Below, one piece after another: positions 1 through 7,778 of a stretch of 64,000 nucleotides of DNA. How positions within the stretch are numbered: the first letter of the stretch is position 1; the number at the start of each line of letters is the position of its first letter. Below the pieces are notes generated by a model. The model was not told the origin of the DNA. It searched no databases and worked only from the letters and a program-made list of their open reading frames with translations. The DNA is from Syntrophales bacterium (GTDB taxonomy: Bacteria; Desulfobacterota; Syntrophia; Syntrophales; PHBD01). A program made the translations under genes and the position numbers. The DNA lies in assembly GCA_035363115.1 (NCBI GenBank), contig DAOSEM010000009.1:1-64000 (forward strand), given 5' to 3'.

Positions 1-8
1 GTTCCTCG

Positions 9-44
9 AAAAAAGCCCCGATGGGTCCCAGCCCTCGGGGCTTT
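9..44 (-). terminator. Rho-independent terminator of the cyclase-like gene
   Basis: Read on the minus strand, a 10-bp perfect stem (arms at 35-44 and 12-21) is followed by a run of six T (complement of the A-run 9-14). It lies about 55 bases beyond the stop of the cyclase-like gene, as expected for its intrinsic terminator. Confidence 0.8.
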
Positions 45-99
45 CGAGTCTCCGGCGGTCTAAGGGAATCATCACGAAGAAGTTTCCCAGAGAGAACAC

Positions 100-1107
100 T
101 CATCCTGATTCCTGTTTCCACGCATAGACTTCATAGCCGTCAACCACCTTTCCCGACGGGGAGAAGCCTTTCCGTTCATGGAGCGGTTCGATCGCCGGCT
201 TGGCAATGTTGACCGTGTTCGGCTCGGCATATTTCTGCATGTGTCCGGCGATGTCGATGGCCCGGTCACTGATCATCTCCAGCGGCATGGATTCGTCAAA
301 GATGACGAACCCGGAGTTCACGCCGCATCGGACCATAAAATCGCGCTTCATCTGCTTCACATCCCGGTTGAATGATTCCAGTCCGTCGATGACGGCCGTT
401 GCGGTCTTCACGGCACCGTCAACCGTCGTGAAGCAGGTCATGACACCGTCCGGCGTCCAGGCCGACTTCAGGCACTGGTTCTCTTCAAGAATCCTGCTGA
501 CGAAATTTCGGTACTGAATGAAGTCGTGCTGAACGACGGCCTTATCTTCATCAATCTTCATGCCCGTTGAGTCGACGATGTCGATGGCCAGAAATGCGAG
601 GTCGCGGCCCATCTCATCGAGCTTGCGCTTCGTCTCGGCAAACTCCCGAATGATCTGTTCCCGGTCTTTCTTCGTCGCCGTTTTGAGTTGATCCAGCTTC
701 GTGCTCAATGGAGAGAGCTGCATGTCGAATTCGGAAACATTTTTCCGTGCGCGCATCTCATCGATGCTGCTCTTGTACTTGATGTATTCCGCACGATGCC
801 GGGACCGGTAGGAAAAACCGTTGAGCCAGAGACTGAGACCCAGTGAACCGATAAGAATGATTACTCCGGTCATGTCGTGTCCCCCGATCCGGACAGGAAG
901 AACCGACCGGACCGGATTGCTGATTCTCTGCTCGACCGTTTGCAGGGTCTTGAGATAGGGCTGCTGCTCCTTTTTCAGTTTCACAAAGGGAACGGCAAAC
1001 GACAAGGCGATAAGAACAAGGATGATGATCAGGGCCAGACTGGCGGCCTGGGAGGTTACCGCCATGAAATAGTGAAGCATGAAGGATGGGGAAAGTCTTG
1101 CGTTCAT
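100..1107 (-). CDS. Membrane-anchored class III adenylate/guanylate cyclase-like protein
   Basis: A 335-aa protein. Two hydrophobic segments lie near residues 15-40 and 78-95, followed by a charged, probably coiled-coil stretch (about 100-170) and a C-terminal class III nucleotidyl cyclase-like domain. That domain opens with a strand carrying the metal-site motif LAIDIVDSTG and continues with PDGVMTCF, similar to the second metal-binding segment. Class III cyclases make cAMP or cGMP from the NTP; whether this copy is active cannot be told by eye, and the domain is compact. The ATG at 1107 has an AAAGGA ribosome-binding site. The gene looks monocistronic, with a strong terminator behind it and a possible sigma70 promoter about 130 bases upstream. 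A second, larger cyclase-type gene lies at 57013-59136. Confidence 0.7.
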   Translation of the reverse strand: MNARLSPSFMLHYFMAVTSQAASLALIIILVLIALSFAVPFVKLKKEQQPYLKTLQTVEQRISNPVRSVLPVRIGGHDMTGVIILIGSLGLSLWLNGFSYRSRHRAEYIKYKSSIDEMRARKNVSEFDMQLSPLSTKLDQLKTATKKDREQIIREFAETKRKLDEMGRDLAFLAIDIVDSTGMKIDEDKAVVQHDFIQYRNFVSRILEENQCLKSAWTPDGVMTCFTTVDGAVKTATAVIDGLESFNRDVKQMKRDFMVRCGVNSGFVIFDESMPLEMISDRAIDIAGHMQKYAEPNTVNIAKPAIEPLHERKGFSPSGKVVDGYEVYAWKQESG

Positions 1108-1424
1108 GGAAAGATCCTTTCACGTTTGTCTGCGTGCAGCCCGTGATTATCCGGCTCGGTCAGGAATCACGACGACTTATGGGCAGTTCCTCGTGAAGAT
1201 CTCTCGGTGCCTTCCCATTACTTACACAGAGAGGTGTATTGTTACGATACGTAAACATCGTTCTGCTTGTCAAGATGTCATAATTGACGAGATCTTTCCC
1301 ATGTATCCGAAATATTATGTGATTATTGTGATTATGGGATGGATTGAAAGGGAATTGGGATACTGGTTGATGAGGTTGACGGGTACGACGGCTGGAAGGC
1401 AGAAGTGCTGTTGATGATGTTACC
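1108..1424. other. 317-bp AT-richer intergenic region
   Basis: No convincing gene. The stretch 1200-1420 is clearly more AT-rich than its surroundings and holds the candidate minus-strand promoter and a 13-bp palindrome described separately. Nothing recognisable is seen in the remainder, which leads into the 3' end of the tRNA gene. Confidence 0.5.
1242..1273 (-). promoter_or_regulatory. Candidate sigma70 promoter with overlapping palindrome
   Basis: On the minus strand TTGACA (1273-1268) is followed after 18 bases by TATCGT (1249-1244). A perfect 5-bp-arm palindrome TTACG-ATA-CGTAA (1242-1254) lies across the -10 element, the place for a repressor site. It would drive the cyclase-like gene with a leader of roughly 130 bases. 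Confidence 0.35.
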
Positions 1425-1512
1425 TGGTGCCCGGGGCGGGAATCGAACCCGCACAGCCACGAGGACCGAGGGATTTTAAGTCCCTTGCGTCTACCAGTTC
1501 CGCCACCCGGGC
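1425..1512 (-). tRNA. tRNA-Leu (anticodon UAA)
   Basis: The reverse complement starts GCCCGGG and ends CCCGGGC-A-CCA, a perfect 7-bp acceptor stem with an encoded CCA. The T loop reads GGTTCGATTCC. The anticodon stem-loop GGGACTTAAAATCCC presents UAA, and the long variable arm is typical of a class II tRNA. At 88 nt including CCA it fits tRNA-Leu. Confidence 0.97.
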
Positions 1513-1576
1513 ATGGTGCGGTTCTTAACGGTTTTGCCAGCGAGTGTCAAGGCGATTGTCTTGAAAATACCCGATT

Positions 1577-2533
1577 CTAAAGGATTTCCAGGAGGACCTT
1601 CAGGCATTCCCGTTGTCTTGCCCGCTCGAAGGCTTCAATTCCCCGCTCCAGGGGATACCGGCCGGTGATCAGCCTTTCCAGCGGCATGTCCGGGTTGTTC
1701 AGGAGGATCCGGAGCCCATCGGAAAATCGGCCGCAGCGGGAACCGACAACGGAGATCTCCTTCACGACCGCGGGGGTGAGATCGATGTGGAAGGAATCAT
1801 TAACGGTTGTCTTCAGGACGACCGTTCCGCGGGGCCGGCAGAGGACAAACGCATCCGCGAGGCCCTGAACGCTCCCGGTCGCCTCGACGACAAGGTCAGC
1901 ATCCCCCTCGCGCGGTCCGGTCTTATCGCACGGGATCAGACCCCGCCAGCGGGCGGCCTCCAGCTTGGCCGGATGCCGTCCCACCAGGGTTACGTCTTCA
2001 AGGACCGTGGAGAGGACCCAGGCGCAGAGAATGCCGATCCTTCCGTCTCCCAGGACGACGGCACGCTCGTTTCCCTGGAGTGGAACCTGCTCCAGGATCT
2101 CGCAGGCCGCCGAGAGAGGCTCGACAAACACGGCCCGGCTGTCAGAGATTTCGTCCGGCAAGGCATGAAGGTTTGCATCCGGCAGCACGCAGAATTCGGC
2201 CATGCAACCCGGAAGCCCGATGATTCCCATGGCATGGCGATCCGGGCAGTGCCGCTCCATTCCGGCCCTGCAGCATGCACAATGGCCGCAGCCGACGTTG
2301 ATCTCGCCGACAACCCGCCGGCCGAGCAGACTCGATTCGTTGCTTTCCTCCACGATCCCGGCGAACTCGTGTCCCGGGATTCCCCGGTAACCGTGATAGC
2401 CTGCAAGGATCTGCAGGTCCGTTCCGCAGATACCCGCATTCCGGACCCGGATCCGCGCCCATCCTTTGGGACGCTCAGGCTCGGGTACATCCGTCCGGAA
2501 ATGGAGAGTATCATAAAATACAAGGGCCTTCAT
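1577..2533 (-). CDS. Zinc-dependent medium-chain alcohol dehydrogenase-like protein
   Basis: A 318-aa medium-chain dehydrogenase/reductase. Near residues 36-60 are the catalytic-zinc signature GICGTDLQI and GHEFAGIV. The structural-zinc cysteine cluster (C-x-x-C-x-x-C, later C) follows at about 82-95. A Rossmann nucleotide-binding segment VVLGDGRIGIL lies near 160, with the last glycine replaced relative to GxGxxG. The family oxidises alcohols or polyols (sorbitol, threonine, 2-deoxy-scyllo-inosamine) with NAD(P); the substrate here is not predictable. The gene is divergent from the amidohydrolase pair across 200 bp and stands alone next to the tRNA. Confidence 0.85.
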   Translation of the reverse strand: MKALVFYDTLHFRTDVPEPERPKGWARIRVRNAGICGTDLQILAGYHGYRGIPGHEFAGIVEESNESSLLGRRVVGEINVGCGHCACCRAGMERHCPDRHAMGIIGLPGCMAEFCVLPDANLHALPDEISDSRAVFVEPLSAACEILEQVPLQGNERAVVLGDGRIGILCAWVLSTVLEDVTLVGRHPAKLEAARWRGLIPCDKTGPREGDADLVVEATGSVQGLADAFVLCRPRGTVVLKTTVNDSFHIDLTPAVVKEISVVGSRCGRFSDGLRILLNNPDMPLERLITGRYPLERGIEAFERARQRECLKVLLEIL

Positions 2534-2733
2534 GCCGGTTCACCGATATTCCGCGGATTGTTTTTCATGCTTTGGCAGGTAAACCATCCCCGGCCGCCTG
2601 TCAATTGCGATCCATTTCTTCCCGGGACTGGACACCCGAAATAACAGGGAATTCCGGCCTGTTCCTTCTTGAAGGGACTCCGGCGGATGTGCTACAAGCA
2701 GGTCGCCTTATAATCCATTTCCGGGGGAGCTCC

Positions 2734-4059
2734 ATGAAAGAAGCCGACGTCATCCTCGCGGGAGGACGAGTCCTGCTCCTGGACGATCAGGACACCATAT
2801 TGGAACGGGGAGCCGTCGCCGTCGTCGGCGACTCCATCGCCGCCGTGGGAACACCGGAGGAGATCGACCGGGACTTTACCGCCCGGAAGCGCATCGACTG
2901 TTCCAACGGCCTTCTCCTTCCAGGCCTCGTCAACGCCCACACCCACGCGGCCATGACCTGCTTCCGGGGAATCGCCGACGACCTGGACCTGATGGACTGG
3001 CTGAGCAACTACATCTTCCCCGCGGAGGCCCGCAACGTCGACCCCGAACTGGCCTACTGGGGAAGCATGCTGGCCTGCGCGGAGATGATCCTGTCGGGCA
3101 CCACCACCTTCTGCGACATGTACATCTTCGAGGACGAGACGGCCCGGGCGGCCCATGAGGCCGGTATGCGATGCCTCCTGGGCGAGGTCCTCTTCGACTT
3201 TCCTTCTCCCAATGTCAAGACGCCCGGCGAGGGACTGCGCTACACGGAGATGCTCATCCAGAAATGGGCCGACGACCCCCTGGTGAACATCGTCGTGGAG
3301 CCCCATGCCCTCTACACATGCTCCCCAACCCTTCTCAAGGATGCCAAGGCCCTGGCGGACGCCTACGGAGTACCGGTGGCGACCCACTACCTGGAGAACA
3401 CGACGGAGCCCGGCCTCATCCAGGAGAAGCTGGGCATGCGGGCATCCGACTTCCTCAAGAAAATCGGCTACCTGGACGAGCACTTCTTCGTCTTTCACGG
3501 CGTTTACATGGACGACGAGGACATCCGTCTCTTCGCGGACCACGGCTGCAAGGTGGTCCACAATCCCGAGAGCAACATGAAGCTGGCTTCCGGCGTTGCC
3601 CCGGTGTCCCGGATGATCGACGCGGGGATCGCTGTCGGACTGGGAACCGACGGCTGCGCCAGCAACAACAACCTCGACTTGTTCCAGGAGATGGACACGG
3701 CGGCCAAGCTGGAGAAGTCTGTCCGCCTAGACCCGACGGTCATGTCGGCCCGGACGGTCCTGCGGATGGCTACCTGCAACGGGGCGAAGGTCCTGGGGCT
3801 GGATCATCTGGTAGGGTCCATCCGCCCCGGCATGAAGGCCGATCTCGTTCTGGTAAAGCTCGACAAGCCGCACCTGACACCCATGTACAGCGAATACTCC
3901 CACCTGGTTTACGCCGTAAACGGCTCCGACGCCGACACGGTCCTCATCAACGGCAAGGTGGTCATGGAGGCGCGGAAGCTCCTCACGATCGACGTGAACG
4001 AGGCGATGGAGCGGGTTCTGAAAATCGCCGAGCGGGTGAGGCGGAGCATGGAGACATGA
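2734..4059 (+). CDS. 5-methylthioadenosine/S-adenosylhomocysteine deaminase-like amidohydrolase (copy 1)
   Basis: A 441-aa metal-dependent hydrolase of the MtaD/SAH-deaminase branch. Metal ligands are visible as HTH at residues 69-71, a THYLE segment in the middle, the VFHGVYM histidine strand, and LGTDGCASNNN carrying the catalytic aspartate. The HNPESNMKLASG motif is typical of the branch. The reaction expected is deamination of MTA or SAH to the inosyl product in methyl-cycle salvage. ATG 2734 is chosen over an upstream in-frame start because GGGGGAG lies directly in front of it and family homology begins there. Its stop overlaps the start of the next gene (ATGA), so the two are translationally coupled. 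The substrate-proximal motif differs from copy 2 (THYLENTTE against THLSESREE), suggesting a different substrate. Confidence 0.85.
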   Translation: MKEADVILAGGRVLLLDDQDTILERGAVAVVGDSIAAVGTPEEIDRDFTARKRIDCSNGLLLPGLVNAHTHAAMTCFRGIADDLDLMDWLSNYIFPAEARNVDPELAYWGSMLACAEMILSGTTTFCDMYIFEDETARAAHEAGMRCLLGEVLFDFPSPNVKTPGEGLRYTEMLIQKWADDPLVNIVVEPHALYTCSPTLLKDAKALADAYGVPVATHYLENTTEPGLIQEKLGMRASDFLKKIGYLDEHFFVFHGVYMDDEDIRLFADHGCKVVHNPESNMKLASGVAPVSRMIDAGIAVGLGTDGCASNNNLDLFQEMDTAAKLEKSVRLDPTVMSARTVLRMATCNGAKVLGLDHLVGSIRPGMKADLVLVKLDKPHLTPMYSEYSHLVYAVNGSDADTVLINGKVVMEARKLLTIDVNEAMERVLKIAERVRRSMET

Positions 4060-5402
4060 CCGGTCTGGAATCCCGGGAGCCCCTGGATCTGCTCGTCAAG
4101 GGGGGCACCCTCCTGACGATGAACGGAAAGGCGGAGATCGTCGAAAACCCGGCGATCGGGATCCGGGAGGACCGGATCGCCTTCGTCCGGACGGGAACAA
4201 AAGAACTCCCTGCGGCCCGGGAGCACCTGGACGCCTCGGGCTGCGCCATCCTGCCCGGCCTCGTGAACACCCACACCCACGCCGCCATGGTGTGCTTCCG
4301 CGGCCTCGCCGACGACCTGCCCCTGATGGAGTGGCTGGAGCGGCACATCTGGCCCGCCGAGGCAAAGTACGTGAACCGGGAAACGGTCTATGCAGGAACC
4401 TCGCTGGCCGTCGCGGAAATGCTTCTCTCCGGCACCACGACCTTCTGCGACAGCTACTTCTACAGCAGCTCCGTCGCCCGGGCCGCCGTGGACGCGGGCA
4501 TGCGGGCCGTCGTCGCCCAGGGATTCATCGATTTTCCCACTCCCGACAGCCCGGATCCCTCCCGGCAGATCGAGATCGCCGAGACATTCGTCGGGGCCTG
4601 GCGGGACCGCTCGCCCCTGGTCACCCCTTCCCTCTTCTGCCACACGCCCTACACATGCTCGACGCGAACGCTGACAACCATCAAGGAGACGGCCAGGCGG
4701 ATCGGCGTGCCTTTCCAGACGCACCTCTCGGAGAGCCGCGAGGAAGTGGACATCATACGGGGGCGCTTCGGGAAGTCTCCCGTCGAGTACCTGGATTCCA
4801 TCGGCGTGCTCGACGAAAAGACCATCGCCGTCCACTGCAACTGGATGGAGGAGAGCGAACTGGACCGGTTGGCGGCCCTGGGCGTGAAGGTGTCCCACAA
4901 TCCGGAGAGCAACCTGAAGCTCGCCTCCGGAATGGCTCCCGTCCCGAAGATGCTCCGCCGCGGAATCGCCGTCGGTCTGGGCACTGACGGCTGCGCCAGC
5001 AACAACGATCTGGACCTGTTCGGCGAGATCGCGACGGCGGCGAAGATCCACAAGCTCATGGAAATGGACCCGACGGCCATGGACGCCTCAACCGTTCTCC
5101 GCATGGCCACGATCGAGGGGGCGAGGGTCCTCGGGCTGGAGGAAGAGATCGGGTCCGTCGAACCGGGAAAGCAGGCCGACCTGATTCTCCTGGATCTGGA
5201 CAAGCCCCACTTCACGCCCCTGTATAATCTGTGTTCCCATCTCGTCTATGCCGCGCGGGGCTCCGATGTAACAACCTCCGTGATCGCCGGAAAAATCGTC
5301 ATGAAGGGCCGTCGCCTCCTGACCATCGACCTGCCCGCCGCCATGGAAGAGGTGCGGCGGATCGGCGCCCGGATCCTGGCTGACCGCGCGGGGAACTCAT
5401 GA
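4056..5402 (+). CDS. 5-methylthioadenosine/S-adenosylhomocysteine deaminase-like amidohydrolase (copy 2)
   Basis: A 448-aa paralogue of the preceding gene, aligning over its whole length with shared blocks: HTHAAM, GTTTFCD, SHNPESNLKLASGMAPV, GLGTDGCASNN and HLVYAARGSD. This copy has the more canonical THLSE segment and an AVHCNWM histidine strand, so it is the better candidate for the genuine MTA/SAH deaminase. The start ATG at 4056 overlaps the stop of copy 1, and its own stop overlaps the DUF4139 gene. The tandem arrangement points to duplication followed by divergence. Cytosolic, with one divalent metal (Zn or Fe) expected. Confidence 0.87.
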   Translation: MTGLESREPLDLLVKGGTLLTMNGKAEIVENPAIGIREDRIAFVRTGTKELPAAREHLDASGCAILPGLVNTHTHAAMVCFRGLADDLPLMEWLERHIWPAEAKYVNRETVYAGTSLAVAEMLLSGTTTFCDSYFYSSSVARAAVDAGMRAVVAQGFIDFPTPDSPDPSRQIEIAETFVGAWRDRSPLVTPSLFCHTPYTCSTRTLTTIKETARRIGVPFQTHLSESREEVDIIRGRFGKSPVEYLDSIGVLDEKTIAVHCNWMEESELDRLAALGVKVSHNPESNLKLASGMAPVPKMLRRGIAVGLGTDGCASNNDLDLFGEIATAAKIHKLMEMDPTAMDASTVLRMATIEGARVLGLEEEIGSVEPGKQADLILLDLDKPHFTPLYNLCSHLVYAARGSDVTTSVIAGKIVMKGRRLLTIDLPAAMEEVRRIGARILADRAGNS

Positions 5403-6895
5403 ACGGGAATCCCGGAGAAAAGAAGCCGCACCGGACCGCCCGGTTCGCATGGTCCCTTTTCCTGGGCCTGCTCGTCCTCGCCGGGCCCTCCCCGCTTTTT
5501 GCCGTCCCGATCGAAGCGACTCTCTACCCGGAATCCGCCCGGATCACCGAGGCGATCACGGCGAGGCTTCAGCCTGCGGACGCCGGACGGCTTTCGGCCG
5601 TCTTTTCCCTTCCCGGAGTGGCGGATCCGGCAACGCTGACAATCGGCTGCCTGCCGGCAGGCTCCTGCCGGGTCGAGGACTATCGGGTAAAGCGGATTGA
5701 AACGCCACTGGGCTTGAAGGAAGCGGAGATCGAAATGAAGGCCGCAAAAGCGAGAGACGAGGCCGCCCGGATTCGCGCGGCGATTCTCGCCGCAGAGACC
5801 CAGATCCAGTTCTGGCAGCTCCAGACCAAGGCCAAAACGAAGACCCTCGCCGACGCCCGGAACATGGCCGCCGCCATCGGTCAAAACATCCGCAAGGCGG
5901 GCCAGGAGAAGATCGCCCTCGAAGTGGGCCTCGGCAAGGTGGAGCAGCGTCTCCGGGATATCGAGGCGGAGCGGGCGGCCCTGCCGGAGCGCCGCAAAGC
6001 GACGTGGCAGGTCACGGCAACCCTCTCCGGGACAGCGGCTCGCGAACAGACGCTGGGCATCGCCTATCGAACGGGCGGATGCGGCTGGAGTCCGGTTTAC
6101 CGGATCGAGGCGAAGCCGGGAGAGAAAAAGATCCTGCTGTCCTTCGATGCAGAAATCCGTCAAGCCTCCGGACAGGACTGGAAAGACGTCCAGGTCATGC
6201 TGGCGTTTTCGGATCCGCCGAAAGGCACGGCAGAGGCTCCCGCGGTGGCCGCAGTTCCACCGCGGAAGCCTGACGCCCCTCCCCCGAAAAAAGGGAAAAA
6301 AGCACGCAAAAGCGCGGCGGATGTGAAAACCTCAGAACCGGTCCCGGGAAAAGGATCTCCTCCCACCCCTTCGGCCCCGGCAACCGCTCCGTGCGCCACC
6401 GGAGCCTGCGGCCCCTGGAGCCTGGGAAAAACAAACGTTCCCGCGGGCGCGGCCGTGACGAGAAACGTGCTCCTGAAAACGGCCGACGGATCGTTTCTTT
6501 ATCGGATGGAATCCCTCGCGGGAGAGCCGATTCTGCAGGCGGAAGGATGCCGGGACTGGACGGTTCACATGCCGGCGGGTCCCGCCCGGTTCATGATCGA
6601 CGGCGCCGTCACGGGGCACGGGCGCTTCCCCGAGCAGGGGGATCGTTCCCTTATGTTCGGTCGGGATCCCCGGGTTGCCCTCCGCGCAGGCAGCGGAAGT
6701 GGGCGAACCGAGGTGAACAACGGGCGTCCCGAGCCGATCCTTCTCATCTGGCGGGACGGCGGGCCGGCGGAGACGACGGTCAAAATCCCGGCGGGTGCGT
6801 CTGTCGCCATTCCACCCTCCCCCGCTTCTCACGGCACACAGGAACAGGCTCCGCTGTCCTCGGCTTCACCGTCCGCACTGGAGGAACAAAAATGA
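5399..6895 (+). CDS. Exported DUF4139-domain (MuiA-like) protein
   Basis: A 498-aa protein with an N-terminal hydrophobic export segment (about residues 17-36, WSLFLGLLVLAG). Next come a DUF4140-like beta domain, a long helical and probably coiled-coil stretch (about 95-200), and a DUF4139-type beta domain including YRTGGCGWSPVYRI and DWKDVQVMLAFSDP. A proline/lysine-rich low-complexity linker (about 280-330) divides the C-terminal part. The family is related to the 'mucoidy inhibitor A' proteins and has no established biochemical role. Start and stop both overlap neighbours by four bases (ATGA), so it is co-translated with the deaminases and the zinc-ribbon gene. Confidence 0.75.
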   Translation: MNGNPGEKKPHRTARFAWSLFLGLLVLAGPSPLFAVPIEATLYPESARITEAITARLQPADAGRLSAVFSLPGVADPATLTIGCLPAGSCRVEDYRVKRIETPLGLKEAEIEMKAAKARDEAARIRAAILAAETQIQFWQLQTKAKTKTLADARNMAAAIGQNIRKAGQEKIALEVGLGKVEQRLRDIEAERAALPERRKATWQVTATLSGTAAREQTLGIAYRTGGCGWSPVYRIEAKPGEKKILLSFDAEIRQASGQDWKDVQVMLAFSDPPKGTAEAPAVAAVPPRKPDAPPPKKGKKARKSAADVKTSEPVPGKGSPPTPSAPATAPCATGACGPWSLGKTNVPAGAAVTRNVLLKTADGSFLYRMESLAGEPILQAEGCRDWTVHMPAGPARFMIDGAVTGHGRFPEQGDRSLMFGRDPRVALRAGSGSGRTEVNNGRPEPILLIWRDGGPAETTVKIPAGASVAIPPSPASHGTQEQAPLSSASPSALEEQK

Positions 6896-7182
6896 ACACG
6901 ACCTGCCCCTTCTGCCGGAAAGACATCGAGCTCGGCGACCGGATCGGTAGGCGGGAGACATGTCCGCTCTGCGGCCGGGATCTCCACGTCTGCCTCTGCT
7001 GCCTGTTTTACGCCCCCGGGTCCTACAACGACTGCCGGGAGCCCCAGGCCGAACGGGTCGTTGTCAAGGACCGGAGCAACTTCTGCGATTTCTATTCTTT
7101 CCTGCCTCCGGGCGAAGGAACGCCCCCCACCTCTCCCAAGCCCTCCCCAAAAGACGCACTTGAATCCCTATTTAAAAAGTAG
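6892..7182 (+). CDS. Small cysteine-rich zinc-ribbon protein
   Basis: A 96-aa protein with CPFC at residues 5-8, CPLC at about 24-27, an HVCLCC stretch and further single cysteines. This suggests one or two zinc ribbons, with the tail rich in proline and lysine. ATG 6892 is preceded by GGAGGAAC and overlaps the stop of the DUF4139 gene (ATGA); longer readings into that gene are rejected. I do not recognise a specific function. Its coupling to the DUF4139 gene suggests a shared complex or regulation. Confidence 0.75.
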   Translation: MNTTCPFCRKDIELGDRIGRRETCPLCGRDLHVCLCCLFYAPGSYNDCREPQAERVVVKDRSNFCDFYSFLPPGEGTPPTSPKPSPKDALESLFKK

Positions 7183-7192
7183 AAAATAATTC

Positions 7193-7236
7193 TTGACAAA
7201 TATCCGGCAGTTCTTTAATTACTACCATCCTGGTAG
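7193..7236 (+). promoter_or_regulatory. Promoter and palindromic operator of the Rrf2 gene
   Basis: A perfect TTGACA (7193-7198) is followed after 17 bases by TAATTA (7216-7221; an alternative TTTAAT sits at 7214-7219). Directly downstream, over the likely transcription start, lies the perfect inverted repeat CTACCA-TCC-TGGTAG (7222-7236), a natural binding site for the homodimeric Rrf2 regulator encoded 25 bases further on. Confidence 0.65.
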
Positions 7237-7261
7237 GAATAACATACTTCCCGGTGAAAGC

Positions 7262-7705
7262 ATGAAGTTGTCCACGAAAACCCGTTATGGTGTCCGGATG
7301 ATGCAATCCCTGTCGGAAAAATATGGCCGGGGACCGATCTACCTGAAGGATATCGCCAGGGAACAGGGAATATCGGAAAAATATCTGAGCCTGATCGTGA
7401 TTCCCCTGCGCGCCGCCGGCCTGATCACGTCGACCCGGGGCGCCCACGGCGGCTATGTCCTGTCCCGCGAACCATCACTGATCACTCTCAAGGACATTGT
7501 GGATGTCCTGGAAGGGGAAACCTGCCTGGTCCAATGCATCAAAGACGTCTCCACGTGCCCGCGGGTTTCCGTCTGCCCGACAAGGGACGTCTGGACCGTC
7601 ATCGGGGAGAGGATCTCCGAGACGCTGAGCGGGATCACGCTGGAGCAGCTTGTCCGGATGAGCAGGGAAAAAGAAGACAACCTGGTCATGATGAACGACA
7701 TATGA
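7262..7705 (+). CDS. Rrf2-family (IscR-like) transcriptional regulator
   Basis: A 147-aa protein opening MKLSTKTRYGVR, the hallmark of Rrf2 winged-helix regulators, with the recognition region ISEKYLSLIV and the wing TRGAHGGY. Cysteines near 95, 103 and 108 (GETCLVQC, TCPRVSVC) match the positions that hold an Fe-S cluster in IscR, so cluster sensing is plausible. It heads a cysteine desulfurase-scaffold-thiolase operon, the classic IscR context. A palindrome in its own promoter suggests autoregulation. The start is ATG 7262; upstream in-frame codons would run into the promoter. Confidence 0.9.
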   Translation: MKLSTKTRYGVRMMQSLSEKYGRGPIYLKDIAREQGISEKYLSLIVIPLRAAGLITSTRGAHGGYVLSREPSLITLKDIVDVLEGETCLVQCIKDVSTCPRVSVCPTRDVWTVIGERISETLSGITLEQLVRMSREKEDNLVMMNDI

Positions 7706-7778
7706 CGACCGCAGGCCGGCATCCCGTGAGGGGGTCGGTCCTGCGGCGAAAGAAATTCCCGGAAAGGCGGGAACGAAC

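Noticed and set aside
2572..2733. 54-residue extension of the first deaminase
   Set aside because: GGGGGAG sits before ATG 2734 and family homology begins at that methionine.
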